From a virus, in IMG/VR virus record IMGVR_UViG_3300025655_000250, positions 1-26,083 of that record: a DNA stretch of 26,083 nt. One strand, written 5' to 3'. The notes beneath the pieces were generated by a model that worked only from the letters and a program-made list of their open reading frames with translations, was not told the origin of the DNA and ran no database searches. The translations under genes were made by a program, and so were the position numbers. Every line of letters starts with the position of its first letter. Within the stretch, counting starts at the first letter, position 1. This document shows, in pieces, positions 1 through 6,945 of the stretch.

Positions 1-1323
1 ATTCCAGCCTGACCCCCTTGTAATATTTTGCCCATCAGCTTTTAACTGGACATAGCTTTGATTAATTGAATTTTCAGCACCTGTAGAGGAAGAAATAAGA
101 TACGGAGCAGATGCTGAAAAAGTATTACTAGGGGTGCCAAGTCCGCGGAGTCTATCAACAAAGGTAAAAAGATTGTATCCAACTGTTCTATCTGTGCCAT
201 TTCTTGAAAATGTATTAACCAGATCAGGAGGAAATGGAACGTTCGTAGAATCAGTGTTGTCGGCTTGAGGCACACTATTTGCATAAAACACCTTTGTTGC
301 ATCCGTAGGCGTCTTCATCGGCCCGCGACGGATGGCAATATAGATGTAGTTATTGCTTGAAAGCTGCTCGTACACAAAGAAACCGCTTGCGGTTGGATAG
401 CCTATGCGGGTACCTGTAGCTTCAGCGTCAGATGAGTTTGGATTCAAGCGATTGTCGTCAAATCCTCGCCCGTTATTTGGGAACCCACGCATAATATCTA
501 CGAGCTTCCAGCTCTCTGATGTTGACGTGTTTTTTATCAATACCCACTGAGGCTCCCAGCCAAGAGTTACCGTTGCATCACCTAAAGCATCAGTGGTAAA
601 ACTCCCACAGCTAATCACATTTTGACCACTGTCCTCGCCAAACCCGCCAGCGTCGTGCGCGAATAAATAGGCGACATAAGTGGCGCCGCTTGCATTAATT
701 ACCGCAGTGCTTACCTTGAACTCTGTTGAGGTAGGAGTAAAAGACGCCCAAATATCAGTGTTATTGCTTACAGCGCTAGTTTCGTTTAGACGCAAGCTAG
801 AGGAATTGCCAGTGCTTCGATGATAAACAAACCAACTGCCTGTGCTATCAGTACGTTTTAGGAAAATGCAACCAGGCACTGAGCCAAGGCTATGAGAGAG
901 AGTGCGGTTTGATGTGCCATCTCCCGTATAAGTAACTATGTCAAAAAACTTTTCCGCTTGACGGAAGGTCCAAGAAACGTATGTTTTTCCTCCTTGATTA
1001 ACTTGCGCTGTCGTTGTATCTGCACCAAGACTAAAACCGTCTGCATTAAAACTGGTTAATGCATCAGTGCCAAATAATTGTTCCCCGTTTGTATTGGTTG
1101 TAGACAAAAATTTGTTAACACCCCTAACCGTATCTTGCAATTGATGAGGATCTGCTTCATTTCTTTTCTTAATCCAAACCAAACCTCCCTCGCCGCTCAG
1201 ATCAATCCCATTCGTGATCGTCTGCGTGCTTCCGTTGCCGGTATAGAGGTATGTGCTAAATACATCCTCAACGTAAACTTTGGCGGCGCTGGCAGATGCA
1301 GCAAGTGCTTTAGTGTTCAGCAT
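1..1323 (-). CDS. Phage tail fibre-like protein, 3' end beyond window
   Basis: An open frame of 441 codons starts at the ATG at 1323-1321 and runs without a stop to the left edge, so the C-terminus is missing. The ATG overlaps the TGA of the upstream fibre gene (ATGA), indicating translational coupling. Translation begins MLNTKALAASAS and continues with the segment NGIDLSGEGGLVWIKKR (about residues 38-54), DTVRGVNKFLSTTN and, later, WEPQWVLIKNTS. I recognise this as the type of protein that ends the fibre module in many marine phages, with alternating beta-rich repeats. Two segments (YTGNGSTQTI near residue 27 and YTGDGTSNRTL near 132) share a Y-T-G-x-G-x-[ST] signature, suggesting repeated domains. 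Role inferred: distal tail fibre or receptor contact. The family assignment is from memory; the reading frame is directly seen. Confidence 0.8.
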   Translation of the reverse strand, partial: MLNTKALAASASAAKVYVEDVFSTYLYTGNGSTQTITNGIDLSGEGGLVWIKKRNEADPHQLQDTVRGVNKFLSTTNTNGEQLFGTDALTSFNADGFSLGADTTTAQVNQGGKTYVSWTFRQAEKFFDIVTYTGDGTSNRTLSHSLGSVPGCIFLKRTDSTGSWFVYHRSTGNSSSLRLNETSAVSNNTDIWASFTPTSTEFKVSTAVINASGATYVAYLFAHDAGGFGEDSGQNVISCGSFTTDALGDATVTLGWEPQWVLIKNTSTSESWKLVDIMRGFPNNGRGFDDNRLNPNSSDAEATGTRIGYPTASGFFVYEQLSSNNYIYIAIRRGPMKTPTDATKVFYANSVPQADNTDSTNVPFPPDLVNTFSRNGTDRTVGYNLFTFVDRLRGLGTPSNTFSASAPYLISSSTGAENSINQSYVQLKADGQNITRGSGWN

Positions 1324-2075
1324 CAGGCATCACCCACGCGAGCGCCGTACACCTGCGTGCCGACTTTCCACAACACAATAACGGTGTAACCCGTTGTATT
1401 CAGCGTTGGTGCGTTCCCTCCTCCGGTCTTCCACACAACGCCACTGCCGCCAAAGGTCGCATCACTCCAAGTCAGCGTATAAGCGCTGCCGTCATCCACC
1501 ATCAGCGTCACAGACTCACCTGCCGCAAAGTTTGTGGCTTTAGGTGTACGGTTGGCGCCAAGCGTAATCAACTGGATGCTGCCATTACCAGGGTCAATCT
1601 CAAAGGCAGCACCGTCTGTAATGGTATAAATATCTTCTAATATGCTACCGATAATTGCTGGATCTGTTAGTGTCTGTACAGCAGTAAATGTTTGAACTAC
1701 ATCTAGCTTTGCTGTATCAGCATCATAGGCTTGAACAGTTGAACCAATATCTGAACTAATTAATGCAGTACCATCTGCATCAGGTAACGTAATTGTACGA
1801 GATGCAGTTAAGGTTGTAGGAACAATTTCACTCGTATAAGAACTACTACCTCCGGCTCTACCTCTTAATAAGATTCCATCTTGTGTAGAAGTCTGGCGAA
1901 AGATCTGACCGGTGCTATTTGTAAATGTATTAGCACCAGTAAAAGCATTATTTGCAGATAAAGAAATGCCACCATTCAGCGATGCAGTCCATTTAGTCCC
2001 GTCCCAAGTATACGTAACGTTACCAGATGTAAAAGTTTGTCCAGTTGTGGGACTTGCAGGAAAGTCAATCGCCAT
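1323..2075 (-). CDS. Tail fibre protein (cyanophage type)
   Basis: A 250-residue product with ATG start, preceded by CAGGTAA at a plausible ribosome-binding distance. The N-terminus (MAIDFPASPTTGQTF...VTYTWDGTKW) is the short domain that opens many cyanophage fibre proteins. The middle (TLPDADGTALISSDIGSTVQ, about residues 96-115) is a linker common to such fibres. The C-terminal part (about residues 165-250, including NFAAGESVTLMVDDGS and TGYTVIVLWKVG) resembles the beta-rich terminal domain repeatedly found at the end of cyanophage fibres. It is the last complete gene of the receptor-binding block and is coupled by ATGA to the next fibre gene. Function inferred: structural fibre contributing to host recognition. 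No catalytic motif was seen. Confidence 0.85.
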   Translation of the reverse strand: MAIDFPASPTTGQTFTSGNVTYTWDGTKWTASLNGGISLSANNAFTGANTFTNSTGQIFRQTSTQDGILLRGRAGGSSSYTSEIVPTTLTASRTITLPDADGTALISSDIGSTVQAYDADTAKLDVVQTFTAVQTLTDPAIIGSILEDIYTITDGAAFEIDPGNGSIQLITLGANRTPKATNFAAGESVTLMVDDGSAYTLTWSDATFGGSGVVWKTGGGNAPTLNTTGYTVIVLWKVGTQVYGARVGDA

Positions 2076-2090
2076 AATTAATTACCTGGT

Positions 2091-2104
2091 TTTATTTCAA
2101 AAGC
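2091..2104 (-). promoter_or_regulatory. AT-rich intergenic motif, copy 1
   Basis: On the minus strand this reads GCTTTTGAAATAAA, 15 nt before the ATG at 2075. Two near-copies lie in other non-coding gaps, at 25002-25015 (one mismatch) and 6495-6507 (one base shorter). It could be a phage promoter element or simply AT-rich leader sequence. It also contains the T-run of the hairpin next to it. Confidence 0.25.
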
Positions 2105-2129
2105 TACTTCTATTATAAATAAAAGTAGC
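2099..2129 (-). terminator. Hairpin with short T-run, possible weak terminator
   Basis: On the minus strand, seven perfect pairs (GCTACTT with AAGTAGC, outer arms at 2103-2109 and 2123-2129) extend inward through a T-G wobble and four A-T pairs to a 12-bp stem with a 3-nt loop. TTTT follows. The hairpin sits between the 80-residue gene and the fibre gene at 2075. The stem is AT-rich and the T-run is short, so it may only be a weak terminator or an mRNA-stabilising hairpin. Confidence 0.4.
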
Positions 2130-2163
2130 CAAGATACTTAGTTCAGCTCAAAACAACTATTTA

Positions 2164-2406
2164 CTAAGGAGTAACAGCAGGTTCTGGAGCATCAGGCTCC
2201 GGTGGATCCGGTGGTGGTGGAGGAGGAGGCGGCGGTGGTACAAAAGTACCATCTGGTTCTTTAATCCAGTTTTGCTCTACTTCATTAGGACATGGTTCAA
2301 ACTGTGCCACAATTTCAGGAGTAAAACAATCTTCAATTGTGAAAGGAGGAGGTGGTGTAAACACCTCAATCACAATGTTGTCAGAAGAGATACGTGCGTA
2401 TTTCAT
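2164..2406 (-). CDS. Small poly-proline tail-module protein
   Basis: An 80-residue product beginning MKYARISSDNIVIEVFTPPP, followed by FTIEDCFTPEIVAQFEPCP and then WIKEPDGTF. The C-terminal third is a run of ten prolines followed by PEP/PDAPEP repeats. I recall short proteins with this start (M-K-Y-A-x-I, then a variable Pro-rich end) beside cyanophage fibre genes; their function is unknown to me. The ATG lies 5 nt after the TAA of the upstream glycine-rich adhesin, without a clear ribosome binding site, so coupling is likely. The poly-Pro tract comes from a GGT/GGA/GGC run at 2209-2240 (plus strand), a site prone to length change. The two cysteines (in EDCF and PCP) have no visible metal-site context. 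Confidence 0.65.
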   Translation of the reverse strand: MKYARISSDNIVIEVFTPPPPFTIEDCFTPEIVAQFEPCPNEVEQNWIKEPDGTFVPPPPPPPPPPDPPEPDAPEPAVTP

Positions 2407-2411
2407 GATGA

Positions 2412-3272
2412 TTAGTACTCCACAATTACAAGACCGTTTCCACCTTTTCCTCTAGAGCCCGAATCTCCTCCAGCTCCTACTGTTACTGCATAGCTTGTAC
2501 CTGGTGTAACAGTTGCGGTTTTTAATGCAAAACCACCGCCTCCAGCGCCAGAATTACCATTTATACCACCGCCTCCTCCTCCCGGAAATCCGCCACTCCC
2601 TGCCCAATAATTAGTGGTTGATTGTGTACCACCACCGCCGCCGCCGTTAACTCCTGATCCTGGAACACTTTCCAGTCCAGTTGCAATATTACTTGATCCT
2701 CCTCCCCCACTTCCTGTACCTAATAAATCTATTGATAAAGATTGTAAATCATATCCAGGAAATAACGATCCGTCTTCGCCTGCAAAAGCATAATAACTAC
2801 TTCCGCCACCATATCCCCGCGCTCCGCCAGTACCAGTAATTCCGTCTCCACCCTGTGCTTCTGAAGCACCACCACCTCCAGAGGTTCCGTCTATTCCGGG
2901 TGCGCCTGTTGTGCTTCCTCCAGTTCCACCTGTTCCAAATAAATTTCCAGCCCCGCCGCCACCTCCTCTGCTTCCACTTCCTCCATTTCCTCCGGAATTA
3001 TTTATATCCCCACCACTACCGTTTCCTGGAGTAGTAGAGCTTCCACCAGTTGCAGATACAAGTGCGCCAAAAGAAGAAGTGTTGCCGCCACTGGCACCTG
3101 CTCCTCCTCCCCAAAGTCTTACACGAATTTGGGTAACTCCGGAAGGAACTATAAATGTTCCAGAGGTGAGATAAGAGATAATTTTACCTGTCCCAAAAGG
3201 TCCTTGAGCTGGGTAGCTAAACATAGGGACATCTCGAGAATTACTTAAGCTTTGAGTTAGTTGGCGCCCCAT
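2412..3272 (-). CDS. Glycine-rich tail adhesin-like protein
   Basis: A 286-residue product. The N-terminal 35 residues lead into SGTFIVPSGVTQIRVRLWGG (about residues 37-56), the beta-strand entry that typically precedes phage glycine-rich domains. Most of the rest, to about residue 240, is made of runs of 3-6 glycines separated by short variable segments. In known phage adhesins such runs form packed polyglycine type II helices with variable receptor-binding loops at one end. The C-terminus (TPGTSYAVTVGAGG, then KGGNGLVIVEY) closes the domain. The ATG is preceded by AAGAGG at good spacing. Inferred role: receptor-binding tip or adhesin of the tail fibre. The polyglycine pattern is directly seen; the adhesin role is by analogy. 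Confidence 0.75.
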   Translation of the reverse strand: MGRQLTQSLSNSRDVPMFSYPAQGPFGTGKIISYLTSGTFIVPSGVTQIRVRLWGGGAGASGGNTSSFGALVSATGGSSTTPGNGSGGDINNSGGNGGSGSRGGGGGAGNLFGTGGTGGSTTGAPGIDGTSGGGGASEAQGGDGITGTGGARGYGGGSSYYAFAGEDGSLFPGYDLQSLSIDLLGTGSGGGGSSNIATGLESVPGSGVNGGGGGGTQSTTNYWAGSGGFPGGGGGGINGNSGAGGGGFALKTATVTPGTSYAVTVGAGGDSGSRGKGGNGLVIVEY

Positions 3273-3274
3273 AA

Positions 3275-3589
3275 TTAAACCTCTTCAAAACCAAAAACAG
3301 AAACGGCTGCAGTAGCAGCACTAACATTTACAACTACATTTTTTGTTGCTTGAGCAACAATTCCTGTTCTCTCTAAAACACCAAATGAAGGAATAGTTGT
3401 ATCATACTCTAACCATTCACTTGAACCTGGTGTTCCAGTCGCAGAAATAGCTAATCTTGCAGTAATAGATGAACTACTCGTATTGCAAATACTAACGCAA
3501 AAAGTAGAAGTTGTAGCTGCAGGTACTGTATAAACAGTTGTGTTTGTAGCAGCTGTGGGAGCAGATTGCCCCAGGATTCCATTAGCCAT
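3275..3589 (-). CDS. Small conserved phage structural protein
   Basis: A 104-residue product beginning MANGILGQSAPTAATNTTVYTVPA, with the central segment VSICNTSSSSITARLAIS, the segment WLEYDTTIPSFGVLERTGI and the end VSVFGFEEV. I recognise this layout from short proteins beside tail-fibre genes in marine phages. It is predicted all-beta, with no signal peptide or membrane segment. It starts 2 nt after the stop of the large fibre gene and ends 2 nt before the next ATG, so it is in the same operon. Its role is probably structural (fibre cap, decoration or trimerisation), but this is inference from position only. Confidence 0.7.
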   Translation of the reverse strand: MANGILGQSAPTAATNTTVYTVPAATTSTFCVSICNTSSSSITARLAISATGTPGSSEWLEYDTTIPSFGVLERTGIVAQATKNVVVNVSAATAAVSVFGFEEV

Positions 3590-3591
3590 AA

Positions 3592-6453
3592 TCAGAAGCC
3601 AGAATAGAAGTAAGCTTTAGAGCGAGAGAAACCTGCTGGAGGATCTGTCCAGCTTAAAGTTCCACTGCCATCGGTTGAAAGAAGTTGACCTAATGTACCA
3701 TCAGCTGTTGGTAATGTATAGGTTGTAGACCCTGCAGCAGCTGCTGGAGCAAGACCGACATAGCCAGAAGTTGAACCTGAAAGGCGCAGAGTCCCTTTGA
3801 TATCAACTTTAGAGCCAGGTGTAGCGGTACCAAAACCAGAATTGCCAGAACTATCAACTCTAAATTGTTCAGATCCTTCTGTTGTAACAACAAAACGGCC
3901 ATCAATACCAGTGTCAATAACCTCTGCTTTTGTGTTACCTACTGTAATCTCGGTTGGTGTTGCAGTTTCCTGCGGTGCTGAATCAACCCATTGCGAAGTA
4001 TTTCCATCATTGTAGTAAATATAAGTGCGTCCGCCTACAGTATCAAACCAAAAGTCTCCAGGATTAGGACTAGATGGAGGTGTGTCTGCAGTATAAACAA
4101 TAGGTACTCCTTGCGGAGAAGCATCAACCCACTGAGTTGTATTTCCATCGTTGTAATAAAAATAAGTTCTTCCCCCAACAGAGTCATACCAAATAGCACC
4201 ATCATTAGGTGCTGAAGGCGGAGTATCACTTGCAACAATAGAAATTAAACCTTGAGGTGCAATATCAACCCACTGTGCACCGTCTGGATCATCGTAGTAA
4301 ACATAAGTACGCCCACCAACGGAGTCATACCAAAGATCACCGTGATTTGGACTTACAGGTGCAGTGTCACTTGTTGTAACAGAAGCACCACCTCCTCCTC
4401 CCGTAGCCCAAGAGAGAGCACCAAAACCATTAGTGCTTAATACTTGACCAGCAGTACCATCAGAATCTGGAAGAGTCCATGTAACGTTGCTTGCAATAGT
4501 TGCAGGTGCTTGCAAAGCTACCCAGTTACTGCTATCCGCATCTGCAAAACGAAGGTCAGATTGTGCATTGAGTGTTACGTCACCAGTTAAACTACCACCA
4601 GCTTTTGGTAACGCAGCATTGGCTAGATCATAAGCAGTCTTAACACTATTAGGCGTTGCTGCTTTTGTAGTACTTGTACTGCTTGTTGAATCTTCTAGTT
4701 GAACAGCACCTTTCTGAGCTGTTGTTGCATCCTGAATACTGATATCAGGTGTTGTGCCGCCAGTGCTTGCAAGTGGTGATGTTGCCGTAACAGCAGTAAT
4801 GGTGCCGCCAGAGCCGTGAGCACTGATCGTAATTGTGCCATCACCATTGGTAATCGTGACACCAGTAGAAGCAGTTAATGTTGCTTTAGCTAAAGTCCCG
4901 TCTGTTTTACCAATTAAAAGTTGGCCATCAGTATAAGTAGTTTGACCAGTACCACCGTAACCTGTGGCTAAAGTAGTGCCTTGCCAGGTACCAGAACTGA
5001 TTGTTCCTACACTTGTTAAGCTGGAAGAAACAACAGCACTGCCAAGGCTTGTTGCATCAAGAACTTTTACATTATTGATTCGATATTCTTTAGTTGAAAC
5101 AAGATCAATATGTTCACTAAATGTCCAAGCATCAGTTGCATTTAACCATTCAATAGTTTTATCAGTCGATCCTTTAAGTATGATTCCACCTGCATCTGCT
5201 GTAGAATCAGTCGGAGTAGGAACAACACCTAATTCAATATTCTTATCTTTAACAAGAAGTGTTGTTGAATCAATTGTTGTGGTTGTTCCCTGAACTGTTA
5301 GATTACCAGGGATATTAATATTACCTGCTGCATCAGCACTTAAACGAATAGCACCGCCAGTAACAAGTGCAATTTCATTTGCACCTGGACGTAATAGGCC
5401 GGTATCAGCATCGCCATCAAAAGCGTAACCAGGTGTAGAAGGACTTGTAGAATCGTCACCTAAGATGGCACCTGTCATAGTGCCGCCTGCTTTTGGTAAT
5501 GCAGCAATGCCTAAGTCATAAGCAGTTTTAACACTGTTTGGTGTTGCTGCTGTTGTAGTACTAGTACTAGAGGTAGAATCTTCTAATTGAACAACACCTT
5601 TTTGTACTGTTGTACCATCAGCAACATTAAGAGTGACTGAACCATCACCATTAACAACACTAATATTCGTTCCAGCTGTTAAGGTTGACTTGGCTAGAGT
5701 TCCGTCTGTTTTACCAATTAACAGTTGACCATCAGTGTAAGAAGTGTGGCCTGTGCCCCCATAGCCATGAGTAACTGTTGAAGCTTGCCAAGTACCTGTT
5801 GTAAGGGTACCTACACTAGTTAAACTAGAAGCAACAACAGCACTACCTAAACTTGTTGCATCAAGAACTTTAGTTCCGTTAATTCTATATTCTTTGCCAC
5901 TAGCAACACTAAGATGACCGGTTAAAGAGCTGTCGCCAGAAGCATCAATAACAAACTGACTAACACCGTTAGTTGCAAATCCAAGTTGATCAGCACCTGG
6001 AGAATAAATGCCAGTATTAGTATCACCGGTAAAAGTAATACTTGGTGAAGCTGCAGTTCCTGCCGCAAAACTTACGGGGCCGGCAAGACTAATTGATCCT
6101 GTAACAGATAAGTTACCACCAACTAAAACATTATTAGCAAAACTTGCGGCGCCACTGGAATCAAGACTTAAGCGAATAACACCGCCAGTTACAAAAGCAA
6201 GTTGATCAGAACCAGGGCTAATAAGTCCTGTATTGGGATCAGATGCAAATTTTACTGCACAGTTTGTAACGCTACCTGTAGATAGCGCCATGTTGCTACC
6301 GTCTTCTCGCAGAAGAGGATAACCACCTTGAGTAAATCCATCGTGAACAACACAAGTATCTTTATCGATATCAACAGTGACTTCACCAACTGCACCAGTG
6401 AAGAGTGCGGTTTCACCTGTTGTTCCGCGACGAAATTGTACTTGTGTAGCCAT
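3592..6453 (-). CDS. Large modular tail fibre protein
   Basis: A 953-residue product. The first 50 residues (QFRRGTTGE...GAVGEVTVDIDKDTCVVHDG) form the short virion-attachment domain seen at the N-terminus of many phage fibres and in the major tropism determinant (Mtd N-terminal type). Three copies of a D-x-N/D-TG-x-x-x-PG motif (near residues 75, 145 and 350) follow a standard fibre repeat. A longer module (EYRIN...LDATSLGSAVV...YGGTG...DGQLLIGKTDGTLAK...VQLEDSTSS) occurs twice, about residues 187-322 and 453-620. Three tandem WYDSVGGRTY-type repeats occupy about 690-830. The C-terminal part (GSKVDIKGTLRLSG) looks like a fibre tip without an obvious chaperone domain. AAGGA lies 7 nt before the ATG. 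It probably forms a trimeric fibre contacting the host. Confidence 0.9.
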   Translation of the reverse strand: MATQVQFRRGTTGETALFTGAVGEVTVDIDKDTCVVHDGFTQGGYPLLREDGSNMALSTGSVTNCAVKFASDPNTGLISPGSDQLAFVTGGVIRLSLDSSGAASFANNVLVGGNLSVTGSISLAGPVSFAAGTAASPSITFTGDTNTGIYSPGADQLGFATNGVSQFVIDASGDSSLTGHLSVASGKEYRINGTKVLDATSLGSAVVASSLTSVGTLTTGTWQASTVTHGYGGTGHTSYTDGQLLIGKTDGTLAKSTLTAGTNISVVNGDGSVTLNVADGTTVQKGVVQLEDSTSSTSTTTAATPNSVKTAYDLGIAALPKAGGTMTGAILGDDSTSPSTPGYAFDGDADTGLLRPGANEIALVTGGAIRLSADAAGNINIPGNLTVQGTTTTIDSTTLLVKDKNIELGVVPTPTDSTADAGGIILKGSTDKTIEWLNATDAWTFSEHIDLVSTKEYRINNVKVLDATSLGSAVVSSSLTSVGTISSGTWQGTTLATGYGGTGQTTYTDGQLLIGKTDGTLAKATLTASTGVTITNGDGTITISAHGSGGTITAVTATSPLASTGGTTPDISIQDATTAQKGAVQLEDSTSSTSTTKAATPNSVKTAYDLANAALPKAGGSLTGDVTLNAQSDLRFADADSSNWVALQAPATIASNVTWTLPDSDGTAGQVLSTNGFGALSWATGGGGGASVTTSDTAPVSPNHGDLWYDSVGGRTYVYYDDPDGAQWVDIAPQGLISIVASDTPPSAPNDGAIWYDSVGGRTYFYYNDGNTTQWVDASPQGVPIVYTADTPPSSPNPGDFWFDTVGGRTYIYYNDGNTSQWVDSAPQETATPTEITVGNTKAEVIDTGIDGRFVVTTEGSEQFRVDSSGNSGFGTATPGSKVDIKGTLRLSGSTSGYVGLAPAAAAGSTTYTLPTADGTLGQLLSTDGSGTLSWTDPPAGFSRSKAYFYSGF
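3968..4380 (-). repeat. Three tandem repeats within the tail fibre gene
   Basis: Three consecutive units of about 135 nt each encode the pattern D-T-x-P-x-[SA]-P-N-x-G-x-x-W-[YF]-D-[ST]-VGGRTY-x-YY-[ND]-D, then QWVD-x-[AS]-PQ. The units differ at many synonymous positions, so the duplication is not recent. W/Y-rich repeats of this kind are frequent in fibre shafts. Confidence 0.85.
4602..5100 (-). repeat. Tail fibre module, second copy
   Basis: This segment repeats 5491-5895 at protein level and, in long stretches, at nucleotide level. For example, the plus-strand words gtctgttttaccaatta and gttgcatcaagaactttta occur in both, the second with a one-base difference. It encodes the module from LEDSTSS back to EYRIN of the fibre protein. 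It probably arose by internal duplication followed by divergence. Confidence 0.8.
5491..5895 (-). repeat. Tail fibre module, first copy
   Basis: First copy (in protein order) of the duplicated fibre module described at 4602-5100. Between the two copies lies a unique segment including NLTVQGTTTTIDSTTLLVKD. The second copy carries an extra short insert (ISAHGSGGTITAVTATSP) absent from this one. Confidence 0.8.
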
Positions 6454-6494
6454 GGATTGTCCTTGCTATTTAAAACTTTGTCGCTGTTCTTCTT

Positions 6495-6507
6495 TTTATT
6501 TTAAAGC
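6495..6507 (-). promoter_or_regulatory. AT-rich intergenic motif, copy 2
   Basis: On the minus strand this reads GCTTTAAAATAAA, in the 67-nt gap before the large fibre gene and about 45 nt before its ATG. It is a near-copy of the motif at 25002-25015. Downstream in the same gap is AAGTTTTAAA, which also occurs in the gap before the gene at 9322-10092. Any promoter role is inferred only from recurrence. Confidence 0.25.
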
Positions 6508-6520
6508 AGGTAGGTTCTAT

Positions 6521-6943
6521 TTATACTGCTACCCAGCTAGATGATGTTCCATTATAAATGTAAAGGGCTGGAACAGACTTATCATAATGAAGCTGACCAT
6601 CAATAGCATTGGTAGGAAAACCACTCAGGGATGTTGATGCAACAGCTTTTGGTGTTTGCCAAGTGCTGCCATCATAAATCTTAAAGATCTGCGTACTCGT
6701 TGAATCTAACCAGCTTTCTCCTTTTGAAAGAGGAGTATAACCAGTAGGTACAGCATTAGGAGCACTACTGCCAACATGAATCGGACCAACCTTAATTAAC
6801 TTTGGTGTTACTGCATCATCGCGGAAATACAATCCCGGTTCTGTAGCATTAAAGTTAAGTCCAATTTCACCATCACCTAACCGACTTGGTAATACGCGGT
6901 CATATAAAAGGCTTGAACGGAGGCGCAGAATTTGTACAGACAT
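6521..6943 (-). CDS. Short tail fibre-related protein
   Basis: A 140-residue product beginning MSVQILRLRSSLLYDRVL, followed by LGDGEIGLNFNATEPGLYFRDD (about residues 22-43), a pattern common to N-terminal domains of phage fibre proteins that dock to the virion. The C-terminal half has two short W-containing segments (KIYDGSTWQTPKAV and LYIYNGTSSSWVAV), similar in design to the W/Y repeats of the adjacent large fibre. It starts 2 nt after the preceding gene and is followed by a 67-nt gap before the large fibre. Likely a fibre adaptor or short fibre subunit linking the large fibre to the tail; the connection is inferred from domain style and position. Confidence 0.7.
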   Translation of the reverse strand: MSVQILRLRSSLLYDRVLPSRLGDGEIGLNFNATEPGLYFRDDAVTPKLIKVGPIHVGSSAPNAVPTGYTPLSKGESWLDSTSTQIFKIYDGSTWQTPKAVASTSLSGFPTNAIDGQLHYDKSVPALYIYNGTSSSWVAV

Positions 6944-6945
6944 TC

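Noticed and set aside
2911-3174. Proline-rich plus-strand frame
   Set aside because: It is the antisense of the polyglycine gene; GGN codons read as NCC give proline. No independent start signal.
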